Shown piece after piece: positions 1 through 9,895 of a stretch of 64,000 nucleotides of DNA. Both the position numbers and the translations under genes were made by a program. The stretch's first letter is position 1, and each line of letters starts with the position of its first letter. The notes beneath the pieces are model-generated. The model saw only the letters and a list, made by a program, of their open reading frames with translations, ran no database searches and was not told where the DNA came from. The stretch is from Sphingomonas sp. GC_Shp_5. GTDB taxonomy: Bacteria > Pseudomonadota > Alphaproteobacteria > Sphingomonadales > Sphingomonadaceae. The stretch lies in the NCBI RefSeq assembly GCF_026540855.1, contig NZ_JALNUP010000013.1, forward strand, positions 1-64,000, given 5' to 3'.

Positions 1-260
1 GCCGGAGCAGCAGCAGCGCCGCCGCCGGCATCGATCGTCACCAGTAGCGCGCCGACCTGGACGGTATCGCCCACCTGGACGGCATGTTGGCCCATCACGC
101 CCGCGACCGGCGAGGGCACCTCGACCGAGACCTTGTCGGTCTCGAGGCTGGCGATCGGCTCATCGGCCTTCACCGGGTCGCCGGGCTGCTTCAGCCACTC
201 GCCGACGGTGGCTTCGGTGATCGATTCGCCCAGAACGGGGACGGTGACTTCGGTTGCCAT
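1..260 (-). CDS. sucB: Dihydrolipoyl succinyltransferase (E2 of 2-oxoglutarate dehydrogenase), N-terminal part
   Basis: The first 86 residues are visible; the gene runs off the left edge. They form a complete lipoyl domain: it begins [17 protein letters not shown] and has the lipoylation motif ETDKVSVE with the lipoyl lysine at residue 43. A run of Gly/Ala codons then opens the usual flexible linker. The E2 takes the succinyl group from E1 (SucA, just upstream) on the lipoyl arm and passes it to CoA. The ATG is 48 bp downstream of the sucA stop, so it is very likely co-transcribed with sucA. The PVLGESI opening is typical of 2-oxoglutarate dehydrogenase E2 and separates it from pyruvate dehydrogenase E2. 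The catalytic domain is outside the window. Confidence 0.93.
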   Translation of the reverse strand, partial: MATEVTVPVLGESITEATVGEWLKQPGDPVKADEPIASLETDKVSVEVPSPVAGVMGQHAVQVGDTVQVGALLVTIDAGGGAAAAP

Positions 261-308
261 CTCTCAATCCTTCTACCCCGATACCAGGGGTTCAGTCGGG
301 TAGGTGTG

Positions 309-3284
309 TTAGCTGCTCGGCCCTTGGACAGGGCGAGCCGTGGTGGTCGAGCCCTCGCTGCGGGTGCGGCGGATCTCTTCTCGGACGTTGTGGCCGAGCG
401 CATCGGCGACGAGCGCCCCCTGCTCGGCGGTGTGACGCTTCATCAGCCCGGTCGCGGGTGATGCCGCGGCCGACCGGCCGGCGTAGCGCGCACGCTTCAC
501 CATGCACTCCGCCGCGTGGAGCGATTCCTCGATCAGCGGCTCGACGAAGAACCAATAGCCGTTGTTCTTCGGCTCTTCCTGCGCCCAGACCACATCCTCG
601 AGGTTTGACATCCGCGCGATCCGGCGCGCGAGCGCGTCGCCGGGGAAGGGATAGAGCTGCTCGACACGCACGATCTGCGTACCGGTATCGCCTGCCGCGT
701 TGCGCGCCTCGATCAGGTCGTAGGCGACCTTGCCGGTGCACAGCACCAGCCGCTTCGTGTCCGCGTCGGCCGCACCGTTGGTGTCGGAGAGCAGGCGCTT
801 GAAGTGGCTGTCGCCCTGGAACTCCGCCGCCGTCGACACCGCCAGCTTGTGGCGGAGCAGCGACTTGGGCGTCATCACGATCAGGGGTTTACGGAAGTTG
901 CGGTGCATCTGCCGGCGCAGCAGGTGGAAGTAGTTCGCCGGAGTGGTGCAATTGGCGACCTGGATATTGTCCTGCGCGCACGACTGGAGGAAGCGCTCGG
1001 GGCGGGCCGAGCTATGCTCGGGGCCCTGACCTTCGTAGCCGTGCGGCAGCAGCATCACCAGGCCGTTGGCGCGCAGCCACTTGGACTCGCCCGAGGTGAT
1101 GAACTGATCGATCATGATCTGCGCGCCGTTGACGAAGTCGCCGAACTGCGCCTCCCACATCACCAGCGTCTTGGGATCCGCCAGCGCATAGCCATATTCA
1201 AAGCCGAGCACGCCATATTCGGACAGCGGGCTGTCGAGCACCTCGAAGCGGCCATGCTCCACCGTGGTCAGCGGCACATACTTATGCTCGTCGGTCTGGT
1301 CGACCCACACCGCATGGCGCTGCGAGAAGGTGCCGCGGCCCGAATCCTGGCCCGACAGGCGGACGCCATAGCCTTCGGAGAGCAACGAGCCGAACGCCAG
1401 CGCCTCGCCGGTCGCCCAGTCGAAGTTCTCGCCGGACTTGAACATCTGCCGCTTGGCATCGATCACCCGATTGAGCGTCTTGTGGATCTGGATGCTGTCG
1501 GGCACCGTGGTCAGCGTGCGGCCGAGCGCGTCGAACAGCTTGAGCTCGATGCCGGTCTCGACGTTGCGGCGCTCGGTGCCGCCATCGGTCGGCGCCGACA
1601 GGCCGGACCAGCGACCGGCGAACCAGTCCGCCTTGTTGGGCTTGTAGCTCGCGCCGGCCTCGAACTCGCCTTCGAGCAGCGTGTTGAACTGGTGGATCTT
1701 GTCGTCCAGCCACGCCTGATCGATCACGCCTTCGGTGATCAGCCGCTTGCTGTAGATCTCGGCGACACCGGGGTGCGAGCGGATCTTGTTGTACATCAGT
1801 GGCTGAGTGAAGCCGGGCTCGTCGCCCTCATTGTGGCCGAAGCGGCGATAGCACCACATGTCGATCACGATGTCGCGATGGAACTTCTGGCGGAACTCGA
1901 TCGCCATCTTGGTGGCGAAGGTCACCGCTTCGGGATCGTCGCCGTTGACGTGGAACACCGGTGCCTGGACGCCCTTGGCGACATCCGACGGGTAAGGCGA
2001 CGAGCGCGCGAACTGCGGGCTGGTGGTGAAGCCGACCTGGTTGTTGATGATGAAGTGGACGCAGCCGCCGGTGTTATAGCCGCGGATGCCCGAGAAGCCG
2101 AGGCACTCCCAGACGATCCCCTGCCCCGCGAACGCCGCATCGCCGTGGATCAGCACCGGCAGCGAGCCGGTGTGCTCGGTGAGATCGTTGGCGATGGTCT
2201 GGATCGCGCGGGTCTTGCCGAGCACCACCGGGTCCGCCGCCTCGAGGTGCGACGGGTTGGCGACCAACGACATGTGGACCTTGTGACCGTCGAACTCGCG
2301 ATCGGTCGAGGTGCCGAGATGGTATTTGACGTCGCCCGAGCCGCCGATGTCATCGGGGTTGGCCGAGCCGCCGGCGAATTCGTGGAAGATCACGCGCAGC
2401 GGCTTGTTCATGACGTTGGCGAGCACGTTAAGGCGGCCGCGATGGGCCATGCCGTAGACGATCTCGCGCACGCCATCCTGGCCGCCGTACTTGATCACGC
2501 TCTCGAGCGCCGGGATCATCGATTCGCCGCCGTCGAGGCCGAAGCGCTTGGTCCCGACATATTTCTTGCCGAGGAACTTCTCCCACTGCTCGGCCTCGAT
2601 GACCTTGGTGAGGATCGCCTTCTTGCCGTCGACGCTGAACTCGATCGCCTTGTCCTTGCCCTCCATGCGCTCCTGCAGGAAGCGGCGCTCCTCGACATCG
2701 ACGATGTGCATGTATTCGAGGCCGACGTTGCCGCAGTAGTTGCGGCGCAGCGTGTCGACGAGCTCGCGCACGGTCGCCCATTCGAAGCCCATCGTTCCGG
2801 CGAGGTAGATCGGGCGATCGAGATCGGCGTTGGTGAAGCCGTAATATTCGGTGCGCAGGTCGTCGGGCATCTCGCGGCGCGACAGGCCGAGCGGATCGAG
2901 GTTGGCGGCCAGGTGGCCGCGGACGCGATAGGTGCGGATCAGCAGCTGGGCGCGGATCGCGTCGCCGGCGGCCTTGATGATATCGTCCTTAGACGGCGCA
3001 GCGGCGGCCGCGGCGGCGGGCTTGCCGCCACCCTTGGCGGGCTTGGGCGCGGGCTCCATCTGGGTGGGGTCGAGCGCGGCGGTGAGGTCGTCGGTGCTGG
3101 TCAGCGGCCAGCGCTTGTTGGTCCAGCTCGGGCCACCGGTGCCGGCTTCCAGCCCCTCGAATAACCCGCGCCAGCCGAGATCGACCGACGACTGGTCCGC
3201 CTGGTATTTGGCGTAGAGCGCTTCAATGAACGCCGGGCTGACGCCCGACGCGATGTCGCTGAAATCCTGACCTTCGTAGCCCAT
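309..3284 (-). CDS. sucA: 2-oxoglutarate dehydrogenase E1 component
   Basis: A 991-residue thiamine-diphosphate decarboxylase that converts 2-oxoglutarate to a succinyl group on the lipoyl arm of SucB, the rate-setting step of the TCA cycle. The N-terminus (GYEGQDFSDIASGVSPAFIE) is the E2/E3-binding segment of this family. An Ala/Pro/Lys-rich linker follows at about residues 80-100. The active-site stretch HRGRLNVL lies near residue 280, the ThDP-Mg motif starts at HGDAAFAGQG near 380 and ends at INNQVGF, and the beta-domain motif SGRGTFSQRHAV is near 660. The length is a little above the ~930-residue enterobacterial enzyme. It sits between sucD and sucB in the same orientation, and an ~80-bp paired-hairpin repeat fills the gap to sucD. 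The start is the ATG directly before GYEGQDFS. Confidence 0.97.
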   Translation of the reverse strand: MGYEGQDFSDIASGVSPAFIEALYAKYQADQSSVDLGWRGLFEGLEAGTGGPSWTNKRWPLTSTDDLTAALDPTQMEPAPKPAKGGGKPAAAAAAAPSKDDIIKAAGDAIRAQLLIRTYRVRGHLAANLDPLGLSRREMPDDLRTEYYGFTNADLDRPIYLAGTMGFEWATVRELVDTLRRNYCGNVGLEYMHIVDVEERRFLQERMEGKDKAIEFSVDGKKAILTKVIEAEQWEKFLGKKYVGTKRFGLDGGESMIPALESVIKYGGQDGVREIVYGMAHRGRLNVLANVMNKPLRVIFHEFAGGSANPDDIGGSGDVKYHLGTSTDREFDGHKVHMSLVANPSHLEAADPVVLGKTRAIQTIANDLTEHTGSLPVLIHGDAAFAGQGIVWECLGFSGIRGYNTGGCVHFIINNQVGFTTSPQFARSSPYPSDVAKGVQAPVFHVNGDDPEAVTFATKMAIEFRQKFHRDIVIDMWCYRRFGHNEGDEPGFTQPLMYNKIRSHPGVAEIYSKRLITEGVIDQAWLDDKIHQFNTLLEGEFEAGASYKPNKADWFAGRWSGLSAPTDGGTERRNVETGIELKLFDALGRTLTTVPDSIQIHKTLNRVIDAKRQMFKSGENFDWATGEALAFGSLLSEGYGVRLSGQDSGRGTFSQRHAVWVDQTDEHKYVPLTTVEHGRFEVLDSPLSEYGVLGFEYGYALADPKTLVMWEAQFGDFVNGAQIMIDQFITSGESKWLRANGLVMLLPHGYEGQGPEHSSARPERFLQSCAQDNIQVANCTTPANYFHLLRRQMHRNFRKPLIVMTPKSLLRHKLAVSTAAEFQGDSHFKRLLSDTNGAADADTKRLVLCTGKVAYDLIEARNAAGDTGTQIVRVEQLYPFPGDALARRIARMSNLEDVVWAQEEPKNNGYWFFVEPLIEESLHAAECMVKRARYAGRSAAASPATGLMKRHTAEQGALVADALGHNVREEIRRTRSEGSTTTARPVQGPSS

Positions 3285-3317
3285 TATTCGTCTCCGGCCG
3301 CTCGTCTTCGTTCAGGC

Positions 3318-3398
3318 GTCACCCCGGCCTCGAGCCGGGGTCCAGAGCAGCGAGCGACCCGCCGGCCGCTCTGGATCCCGGGTCGAGCCCGGGATGAC
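3318..3398. repeat. REP-like paired-hairpin intergenic element (copy 1)
   Basis: An 81-bp element between sucD and sucA. It begins GTCACCCCGG and ends CCGGGATGAC, so its outer ends are inverted. Each half folds into its own GC-rich hairpin: CCCCGGC around TCGA, and TCCCGGG around TCGA. Related copies of nearly the same length lie at 26104, 37203, 56532 and 63594. It sits inside an apparent operon, so it may influence mRNA stability or partial termination between sucD and sucA. Confidence 0.75.
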
Positions 3399-3406
3399 GG
3401 TACAGG

Positions 3407-4297
3407 TCAGCCCTTCAACACTTCCAGCAGCGTCGAGCCGAGCTCGCTCGGGCTCGCCGCGACCTTGATCCCGGCCGCTTCCATCGCCGCGATCTTGTCC
3501 TCGGCGCCGCCTTGGCCGCCCGACACGATCGCGCCGGCATGGCCCATGCGGCGCCCCGGCGGTGCGGTGCGGCCGGCGATGAAGCCCGCCATCGGCTTGC
3601 TGCGGCCGCGCTTGGCCTCGCCGCGCAGGAACTGGGCGGCTTCCTCTTCGGCCGAACCGCCGATTTCGCCGATCATGATGATGCTCTCGGTGGCATCGTC
3701 GGCGAGGAACAGCTCGAGCACGTCGATGAAGTTGGTGCCGTTGACCGGATCGCCGCCGATGCCGACCGCGGTGGTCTGGCCGAGGCCGGCGTTGGAGGTC
3801 TGGAACACCGCCTCATAGGTCAGCGTGCCGGAGCGCGAGACGACGCCGACCGAGCCCTTCTTGAAGATCGAGCCGGGCATGATGCCGATCTTGCACTCGC
3901 CCGGGGTCAGCACGCCCGGGCAGTTCGGGCCGATCAGGCGGCTCTTGGAGCCCGACAGCGCGCGCTTGACCTTGACCATGTCGAGCACCGGAATGCCCTC
4001 GGTGATCGCGACGATCAGCGGGATCTCGGCATCGATCGCCTCGAGGATCGAATCGGCGGCGAAGGGGGGCGGCACGTAGATCACCGAGGCATTGGCGCCG
4101 GTCTTGCTGATCGCTTCGGCGACGGTGTCGAAGTTGGGCAGGCCCAGCTCCTCATGCGTGGTGCCGCCCTTGCCCGGGGTGACGCCGCCGACCATCTGGG
4201 TGCCGTAATCGAGCGCCGCCCGGGTGTGGAAGGTGCCGGTCTTGCCGGTCATCCCCTGGGTGATGACCTTGGTGTTCTTGTCGACGAGGATGCTCAT
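3407..4297 (-). CDS. sucD: Succinyl-CoA synthetase alpha subunit
   Basis: 296 residues, the usual length of the alpha subunit, which carries the CoA site and the phosphohistidine used in substrate-level phosphorylation (succinyl-CoA + Pi + NDP to succinate + NTP + CoA). The N-terminal Rossmann/CoA motif is [20 protein letters not shown]. The ligase motifs RSGTLTYE and [10 protein letters not shown] are in the middle. The active-site histidine is in [12 protein letters not shown] near residue 250. The gene lies between mdh and sucA in the same direction. Unusually, the beta-subunit gene sucC, which normally precedes sucD, is not here: only 80 bp separate sucD from mdh. The partner must be encoded elsewhere. 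Confidence 0.97.
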   Translation of the reverse strand: MSILVDKNTKVITQGMTGKTGTFHTRAALDYGTQMVGGVTPGKGGTTHEELGLPNFDTVAEAISKTGANASVIYVPPPFAADSILEAIDAEIPLIVAITEGIPVLDMVKVKRALSGSKSRLIGPNCPGVLTPGECKIGIMPGSIFKKGSVGVVSRSGTLTYEAVFQTSNAGLGQTTAVGIGGDPVNGTNFIDVLELFLADDATESIIMIGEIGGSAEEEAAQFLRGEAKRGRSKPMAGFIAGRTAPPGRRMGHAGAIVSGGQGGAEDKIAAMEAAGIKVAASPSELGSTLLEVLKG

Positions 4298-4344
4298 GGG
4301 GGCTCCCGAGTGGATTACCCCGCACGGCGGGGTGGAAAACTAGC

Positions 4345-4364
4345 GCGCGGGCCTGGGCCCGCGC
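4345..4364 (-). terminator. Hairpin after mdh, possible partial terminator
   Basis: A near-perfect inverted repeat (GCGCGGGCC / GGCCCGCGC) lies 13 bp beyond the mdh stop. Read leftward it is followed by TAGTTTTCC, a short T-rich run. A second small hairpin (CCCCGC / GCGGGG) follows at about 4318-4332, before the sucD start. It could terminate or attenuate mdh transcription before sucD. The T-tract is short, so readthrough is likely. Confidence 0.45.
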
Positions 4365-4377
4365 AGCGACACATGGA

Positions 4378-5463
<1,086 letters not shown>

Positions 5464-6543
5464 TTAAGCAGGTGCAGGTGCTCCGCCGGAGTATGGCCGC
5501 CGCGGATGACGACGAGCCAGCTTCATCATCGGCCGCTCGACGAGGCTTGAGATCGAAGCACCGACCATGATGCAGATCACCGCGGCCAGCGGCGCTATCG
5601 CTCCCTGCGGAACCCCGAAGAACGGTAGCAGCGGCCGTGCAACGGCCGCGATGCTGGCATGCCAGATGTACAGTGGATAGGCGATGAGCCCCAGCCAAGC
5701 GAGGCATCTAGCTGGATGCAGCAACAGGCGGGGAATGCGGCAATCTTCCAAGGCCAGGATGAGGGCGCCGGAGGAAAGATAGGCAATGGTAAAGCCGGGT
5801 CCGTGCCGAAATGCCCCGTCGCCAAACACGGCAAGAACCGAATAGCCGCCAAGGGCAATGCCGATCAGCGCTGCCCGATGCCGCGAGAGTGCCACGTAGA
5901 GCGACGGTCGGTGGCGCGCGATAGACGCCATCAGCACGCCAAACGCGAGCGAGTCGAGTCGGTACTGCGTTTGCCATTGAAGATGGAGCAGCGGCTCCCC
6001 CCACTCCAACGCGGCCAGGCGGAGCAGCAGGCACGCCACCATTGTCGCTATCAGCAATCGCTCGATAGCACGATGACCGCCCGCGCGCATCACGGCCGGC
6101 AACACCATGACCATCAGCAAGTAGAAATGCTCCTCAACCGCCAATGACCATAAGTGACTCGGCGCCCGATCATCGTAATTCTGAATGTGGAGCAGGACCG
6201 GCCAGATACTGCGCCAGCTGTCGGCGCCGCTGATCAGCATCATCGTCGCGAGATATACGAAGAGCACTGGCCAAAGGCGCAACACCCTGCGCGCGAAGAA
6301 AGCTCGGCGATCGAGTCCCGTCGGCGTTGCGACAGCAGTCAGGATGATCCGACCGATCAGGAAGCCGCTGAGTACGAAGAACAGATCCACCCCGACCCAG
6401 CCGACCGCGAATATCGGTGCTACGATGGCGTCAAAGGATGCCGCGCCCGTGGGCATGCGCAGGTGGAAGCCGAGAACGAGCAGGATCGCGATCCCGCGCA
6501 CGACGTCCAGCGTCATCCGTCTGCGATAATCCTCACGCGGCAT
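5464..6543 (-). CDS. Acyltransferase family 3 membrane protein (O-acyltransferase)
   Basis: 359 residues, strongly hydrophobic, with about ten predicted membrane segments. The family-3 hallmark is at the N-terminus: a first helix LDVVRGIAILLVLGFH carrying the conserved R and H, then FAVGWVGVDLFFVLSGFLIG. This family moves acetyl or succinyl groups from inside the cell onto sugars of surface polysaccharides, lipid A or membrane lipids; the substrate here cannot be told. Two 60-base lines I counted by eye (6121 and 6241) were about 50 and 58 % GC, compared with 62-70 % in two neighbouring lines, and rare codons are more frequent. This suggests later acquisition. It sits alone between mdh and zapE. 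An internal ATG nine codons in is an alternative start. Confidence 0.82.
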   Translation of the reverse strand: MPREDYRRRMTLDVVRGIAILLVLGFHLRMPTGAASFDAIVAPIFAVGWVGVDLFFVLSGFLIGRIILTAVATPTGLDRRAFFARRVLRLWPVLFVYLATMMLISGADSWRSIWPVLLHIQNYDDRAPSHLWSLAVEEHFYLLMVMVLPAVMRAGGHRAIERLLIATMVACLLLRLAALEWGEPLLHLQWQTQYRLDSLAFGVLMASIARHRPSLYVALSRHRAALIGIALGGYSVLAVFGDGAFRHGPGFTIAYLSSGALILALEDCRIPRLLLHPARCLAWLGLIAYPLYIWHASIAAVARPLLPFFGVPQGAIAPLAAVICIMVGASISSLVERPMMKLARRHPRRPYSGGAPAPA

Positions 6544-6600
6544 ATCCGTGCCTACCGTGACGGTGATTAAGATTGCCCTGCCGGAGGCAACCTCAGATCA

Positions 6601-7710
6601 TCAGCAATTGGTGTTGTGGCCGGCCGACAGATAGTCTTCCGAGCGCATTTCCTCCAGCCGGCTGACCGTGCGCTCGAACTCGAAACGGCCATCACCGGTT
6701 TCATACAGATGGTCCGGCTGGGCATCCGCCGCGGCGAGCAGCTTGACCTTGTGCTCGTACAGGGCGTCGATCAGCGCGACGAACCGCGCCGCCTCGTTGC
6801 GGTTCTCCGGGCCGAGTTTGGGAATGCCGACCAGGATCACGGTGTGAAAACGCCGGGCGATCGCCAGATAGTCCGCCACCCCGCGTGCCTCGCCGCACAA
6901 TCGTTTGAACGAGAAGACCGCGACGCCCTTCAGGCTCTTGGGCACGTGAAGTGTGCGGCCCTGCACCGTCAGCTCCTCGGACGGCACATGCGCCCGATCC
7001 TCGACCGGATAGTCGGTCAGCCGGAAGAAGGCGGCAGAGAGCTGCGCGGTTGCCTCGGCACCGTTGGGCACCAGCCAGGTATCCTGGCTGCCGAGCCGGT
7101 CTCGGCGATAGTCGACCGGGCCGTTGAGCGCGAGCACGTCGAGGCGGCGCTCGATCAGCGCGATGAAGGGCAGGAAATGCTCGCGGTTGAGCCCGTTCTT
7201 GTAGAGATCGGCCGGCGCGCGGTTGGAGGTGGTGACGATCGTCACCCCGGCCTCGATCAGCGCGGTGAACAGGCGCGACAGGATCATCGCATCCGGGCTG
7301 TTGGTGACCATCATCTCGTCGAATGCGAGCAGCCGTGCTTCCGCCGCGATCGCGGCGGCGACCGGCGCGATCGGGTCGCCGGCCTCCTTGCGCCGCTCGA
7401 TGGCGATACGGCCATGGACCTCGAGCATGAATTCGGAGAAGTGGACCCGCCGCTTGGGGCTGGCCGCGATATGGGCGTAGAACAGGTCCATCAGCATCGA
7501 CTTGCCGCGGCCGACGTCGCCCCACAGATAGATGCCGCGCGGCGCGGCCCGCTTGCCGCCGGTCAGCCGCGCGAACAAGCCGGTCTTCGCCGGCTGGTCG
7601 AGCACGCTGGCCAGCCGATCGAGCTGCTCGGCCGCGGCGCGCTGTTCCGGGTCCGGGCGAAGCTCCCCGGCCGCTACCAGCGCTTCATAGGCAGTCAGAA
7701 CCTTGGTCAT
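6601..7710 (-). CDS. zapE: Cell division protein ZapE (AFG1-like ATPase)
   Basis: 369 residues from MTKVLTAYEAL. The longer frame upstream has 47 low-complexity residues without family character. It is an AAA-type P-loop ATPase: Walker A GDVGRGKS at residues 64-71, Walker B LLAFDEMMV near 165, and the AFG1/LACE1 signature VHFSEFMLEVH just after the P-loop. In Gram-negatives ZapE associates with the Z-ring and is important at low oxygen or high temperature; mitochondrial AFG1 homologues act in respiratory-complex quality control. It is transcribed leftward like the flanking TCA genes. Such genes commonly lie next to mdh in sphingomonads; here the acyltransferase intervenes. Confidence 0.93.
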   Translation of the reverse strand: MTKVLTAYEALVAAGELRPDPEQRAAAEQLDRLASVLDQPAKTGLFARLTGGKRAAPRGIYLWGDVGRGKSMLMDLFYAHIAASPKRRVHFSEFMLEVHGRIAIERRKEAGDPIAPVAAAIAAEARLLAFDEMMVTNSPDAMILSRLFTALIEAGVTIVTTSNRAPADLYKNGLNREHFLPFIALIERRLDVLALNGPVDYRRDRLGSQDTWLVPNGAEATAQLSAAFFRLTDYPVEDRAHVPSEELTVQGRTLHVPKSLKGVAVFSFKRLCGEARGVADYLAIARRFHTVILVGIPKLGPENRNEAARFVALIDALYEHKVKLLAAADAQPDHLYETGDGRFEFERTVSRLEEMRSEDYLSAGHNTNC

Positions 7711-7801
7711 TGATGATGCTCCTGAGCAGGCAGGAGCCCAAGGCCAGGGCGATGCACTGCGTGACCCGGTGCTGCGCCCATCACGGCCGCACCGGAAGAT
7801 A

Positions 7802-8269
7802 TCAAGCCGGGCGCGGCGTCGCCTTGCGCAGCGTGCCGGTGAAACTGGCAACGGTCGGCGCGCCCTCCTGAACGATCAGCCCGCGCATGAACAGCATCCG
7901 CCCGGTCTCGCGCAGCAGCTCGACCCGCGCCTCGAGCGGGAGGGCCAGATTGCCGGCACCGATGAACTGCGCGGACAGGTCCAGCGTCACGCCCCCACCC
8001 GCCCCCAGCGCGCCGAACCCGCGTGCGGCGGCAAACAGGGCGACGTCCATGAAGCCGAGCAGCGCGCCGCCGTGGATCGCATCATGGGTGTTGGCATGCT
8101 CGGGACGGGGCGTGATCCGCACCCGCGCGATGCCATCCTCGAGCCTGACATGGTAAGGCTCGAGGAACGCGTTGAACCGGGCACGCCCGGCCTGCCGCCA
8201 CACCTTCCATCCCGGCGCGGTAGGATCGTCGTCATAGGACGCGAACGGATCGGCGGAAGGGTCGCTCAA
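7802..8269 (-). CDS. PaaI-family hotdog thioesterase
   Basis: 155 residues with a single hotdog fold. The family's active-site stretch is visible as NTHDAIHGGALLGFMDVALF, with HGG at the turn and the helix after it, followed by the beta-strand VTLDLSAQFIGAG. Members hydrolyse acyl- or aryl-CoA thioesters; the substrate is unknown. The reading starts at a TTG (8267-8269), 22 bp after the sdhB stop. There is no ATG in frame before the conserved region, so the TTG start is my best choice. The spacing suggests co-transcription with sdhB. Confidence 0.82.
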   Translation of the reverse strand: MSDPSADPFASYDDDPTAPGWKVWRQAGRARFNAFLEPYHVRLEDGIARVRITPRPEHANTHDAIHGGALLGFMDVALFAAARGFGALGAGGGVTLDLSAQFIGAGNLALPLEARVELLRETGRMLFMRGLIVQEGAPTVASFTGTLRKATPRPA

Positions 8270-8291
8270 CGCTGCGGCGCCGGCGAGCGGA

Positions 8292-9089
8292 TCAGAGGAC
8301 CCGCTCGACTTCCATCTTCTTGATCTCGGCGATCGCCTTGGCCGGGTTAAGACCCTTGGGGCAGGTGTTCGCGCAATTCATGATCGTGTGGCAGCGGTAC
8401 AGGCGGAACGGATCCTCGAGCTCGTCGAGCCGCTCGCCGGTCATCTCGTCGCGGCTGTCGGCCAGCCAGCGATATGCCTGGAGTAGGATCGCCGGCCCCA
8501 GGAACTTGTCGGCGTTCCACCAATAGCTCGGACAGGACGTCGAGCAGCAGGCGCACAGGATGCACTCGTAGAGACCGTCCAGCTTGGCGCGATCTTCCGG
8601 CGACTGCCGCCGCTCCTTGCCCGAGGGCGGCGGCGACACCGTCTGCATCCACGGCTTGATCGAGCTGTACTGCGCGTAGAAGTGGGTGAAATCGGGGACG
8701 AGATCCTTGATCACGTCCATCGACGGCAGCGGCGTGATCTTCACGTCGCCCTTCACGTCTTCGATGGCGGTGGTGCAGGCGAGGCCGTTGCGCCCGTCGA
8801 TGTTCATCGAACACGACCCGCAAATGCCCTCGCGGCACGACCGACGGAAGGTCAGCGAGCTGTCTTGCTCGCCCTTCATCTTGATCAGCGCATCGAGCAC
8901 CATCGGGCCGCAATCGTCGAGGTTGATCTCGAACGTGTCGTAGCGTGGGTTCTCGCCGCTGTCGGGATCGTAGCGGTAGACCTGGAACTTCTTGATCCGC
9001 TTGGGCCCGCCCTCGGGCGTGCTCGTCGCCTGGTGGACCTTGCCCTTGCTCTTGATCTTGCTGTTCTTGGGCAGGCTGAACTCGGCCAT
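8292..9089 (-). CDS. sdhB: Succinate dehydrogenase iron-sulfur subunit
   Basis: 265 residues, the electron-transfer subunit between the SdhA flavin and the membrane quinone site. All three cluster motifs are intact: the [2Fe-2S] site CREGICGSC with a downstream C in NGLAC, the [4Fe-4S] site [13 protein letters not shown], and the [3Fe-4S] site [14 protein letters not shown]. About 30 basic residues precede the ferredoxin domain, as usual in alphaproteobacteria. The gene is separated from sdhA by 2.2 kb carrying three other genes, two of them on the opposite strand, so it needs its own promoter or one upstream of the ClpP-like gene. Confidence 0.97.
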   Translation of the reverse strand: MAEFSLPKNSKIKSKGKVHQATSTPEGGPKRIKKFQVYRYDPDSGENPRYDTFEINLDDCGPMVLDALIKMKGEQDSSLTFRRSCREGICGSCSMNIDGRNGLACTTAIEDVKGDVKITPLPSMDVIKDLVPDFTHFYAQYSSIKPWMQTVSPPPSGKERRQSPEDRAKLDGLYECILCACCSTSCPSYWWNADKFLGPAILLQAYRWLADSRDEMTGERLDELEDPFRLYRCHTIMNCANTCPKGLNPAKAIAEIKKMEVERVL

Positions 9090-9163
9090 TGCCGCTTCGC
9101 TCCTCGTGATATGCTGCGAGTGCGGCTATGCCTTTCGCCGCCCCTGCGCAACCCCTGCAGCGA

Positions 9164-9751
9164 TCAGATCACGTCCAGCACCAGCCCGAGCCGCTTGGCT
9201 TCCTCGGCCTCGATGTACCAATTGGACGGTGCCTTCTGCTTGAGCTCGTCGAGCGACACCTGGGTGCCGGCGACGAGATCGCGGAAGCCCTCGTCCTGGA
9301 TGCGGATCGAATCCTCGATCTCGTGGAGCTTGGCCTTGAGCGTATAGCCGAGCGTGATCAGCGGCCCGTTGAGGTGGATGGTGCTGTTCATCAGCCGTTC
9401 GTGGATCATGATCCGCGACTCCCGCGTCAGGAACCGCTTCTCGGCGGGAAAGCCGGCCATGAAGGTCGCGCCGGCCGAATAGACTGCGACCTTGCCGAGG
9501 AACAGCGTCTCGCGCCCGGTATATTCGCGCAGCAGCCGGATATCGTCCGCCATCGCCCGCGCCATCTCGGGGTCGCCGCCGAGCGTGGTGATCGACACCA
9601 CCAGCGGGCCATCCTGCGGCGCGTTGATCAGCTGGCCCTTGAAGTTGGTGTACATCGCCTCGTCCACCGTGCCGTGGAGCTGGATGTGGGGATGGGCCAG
9701 CAGGGGATAGCTGGCGGCGCCGGCGCGCTGGGCGATGGTGTCTGCAGTCAT
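9164..9751 (-). CDS. ClpP-like serine protease subunit (divergent paralogue)
   Basis: 195 residues, ClpP-sized. The catalytic serine is in VYSAG (S92) and the histidine in MIHER (H117); their 25-residue spacing equals that of E. coli ClpP. The usual ASMG around the serine is replaced by YSAG. By rough alignment the catalytic aspartate position is an asparagine (PSNWY, about residue 177). The N-terminal axial loop region is short and no propeptide is seen. It is therefore a ClpP-family relative rather than the housekeeping ClpP, which would sit beside clpX or tig. Whether it is active or pairs with a Clp ATPase is unknown. It lies 74 bp upstream of sdhB in the same direction. Confidence 0.82.
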   Translation of the reverse strand: MTADTIAQRAGAASYPLLAHPHIQLHGTVDEAMYTNFKGQLINAPQDGPLVVSITTLGGDPEMARAMADDIRLLREYTGRETLFLGKVAVYSAGATFMAGFPAEKRFLTRESRIMIHERLMNSTIHLNGPLITLGYTLKAKLHEIEDSIRIQDEGFRDLVAGTQVSLDELKQKAPSNWYIEAEEAKRLGLVLDVI

Positions 9752-9895
9752 GACGCCGCCAACCGCGCGGCCGCCGACCCGTTCCCGGCGGCGCAAATAA
9801 AAGTAGCTGCTGCGCGCCCCCGCCGCGCGCGAACACCCCGGAACAAGCGCGGCCATCCGCGCGCTTGGCCACCGACTCGCGAGAAAGCTGCCCCG

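Noticed and set aside
804..3164. Long open frame (786 codons) on the plus strand
   Set aside because: It is antisense to sucA; the sequence is Arg/Ala/Gly/Leu-rich with no family motif, an effect of high GC in the third codon position.
4298..4377. A hidden sucC remnant between mdh and sucD
   Set aside because: Only 80 bp with two hairpins; no coding trace.
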